A stretch of DNA of 64,000 nt from Rohdeia mirabilis (lineage in GTDB: Bacteria > Planctomycetota > UBA1135 > GCA-002686595), in contig CP036290.1 in assembly GCA_007750655.1 (NCBI GenBank), positions 806,001 to 870,000 of the forward strand, in the 5' to 3' direction. The stretch's first letter is position 1. Each line of letters opens with the position of its first letter. A program made the translations under genes and the position numbers. The notes under the pieces are model-generated. The model saw only the letters and a program-made list of their open reading frames with translations, was not told the origin of the DNA and did no database searches. Positions 63,890 to 64,000 of the stretch are shown here, piece after piece.

Positions 63890-64000
63890 ATGCGCCCGCC
63901 CTCGCAGACCCGCGTGCGACTTGCCCTCGCCTTTCTGTTCACCGTGGCGCTCGTCGCGATCTGGATCGTGCTCGCGGAGCCGTGGGTGGGCGGTCAGCAC
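63890..64000 (+). CDS. Array gene 6 (partial, runs off the window)
   Basis: The first 37 residues, MRPPSQTRVRLALAFLFTVA and then LVAIWIVLAEPWVGG, form an N-terminal anchor like those of array genes 3-5 (LVLGLVAAYLIVDPFAEP). The promoter box has the array spacing. The gene continues past the right end. The 284 bp between array gene 5 and this gene show nothing else. Confidence 0.65.
   Translation, partial: MRPPSQTRVRLALAFLFTVALVAIWIVLAEPWVGGQH

Overview
The window is a GC-rich (roughly 70%) bacterial chromosome segment, most likely from a Planctomycetota lineage. The clearest markers are an adjacent DUF1587/1592-type cytochrome-like gene and a DUF1552 gene, a deoxyhypusine-synthase-like gene without the catalytic lysine, a sulfatase-modifying-factor (FGE) protein, and many large secreted or membrane-anchored beta-domain proteins. 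No rRNA, tRNA, CRISPR array or complete insertion sequence was seen.

Positions 1-4100 look accessory. An FGE/C-type-lectin-fold protein is followed by a strong hairpin and by a gene fragment resembling the N-terminus of the HRDC-type accessory protein of diversity-generating retroelements (DGRs). The fragment ends where the first of three ~210-240 bp palindromic elements begins. DUF2004 and two unknown genes with looser codon use follow. Positions 4300-9600 hold a DUF669-like gene, a cytidine deaminase with an unusual N-terminus, a 209-bp tandem repeat, a secreted metzincin protease and a 27-copy 13-bp minisatellite.

Positions 9600-28750 are mostly ordinary chromosome: an acyltransferase-fold protein next to a fused alpha/beta E1 dehydrogenase, two FG-GAP-like lipoproteins, a large beta-domain lipoprotein, an Asp-box secreted protein, hemF, a KamA-family radical SAM protein, the DUF1592/DUF1552 pair, and two large related palindromes between convergent genes. 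Positions 28950-49900 carry a heterodimeric ABC exporter, a metallopeptidase / radical SAM / ATP-grasp neighbourhood, an autoregulated efflux operon (TetR, adaptor, and an RND pump fused to a TolC-like factor), a SMUG-type uracil-DNA glycosylase, malic enzyme with a salicylyl/anthraniloyl-CoA monooxygenase-reductase fusion, and an exported SDR.

Positions 49950-64000 are an array of at least six paralogous ~850-900-residue N-anchored beta-domain proteins, interrupted only by a RibK-like (DUF120) gene. Most genes in the array have a -10-like TAnnnT box 6-7 nt before the start codon. The same spacing appears before several unrelated genes in the window, which suggests frequent leaderless transcripts; I used it to choose several start codons.
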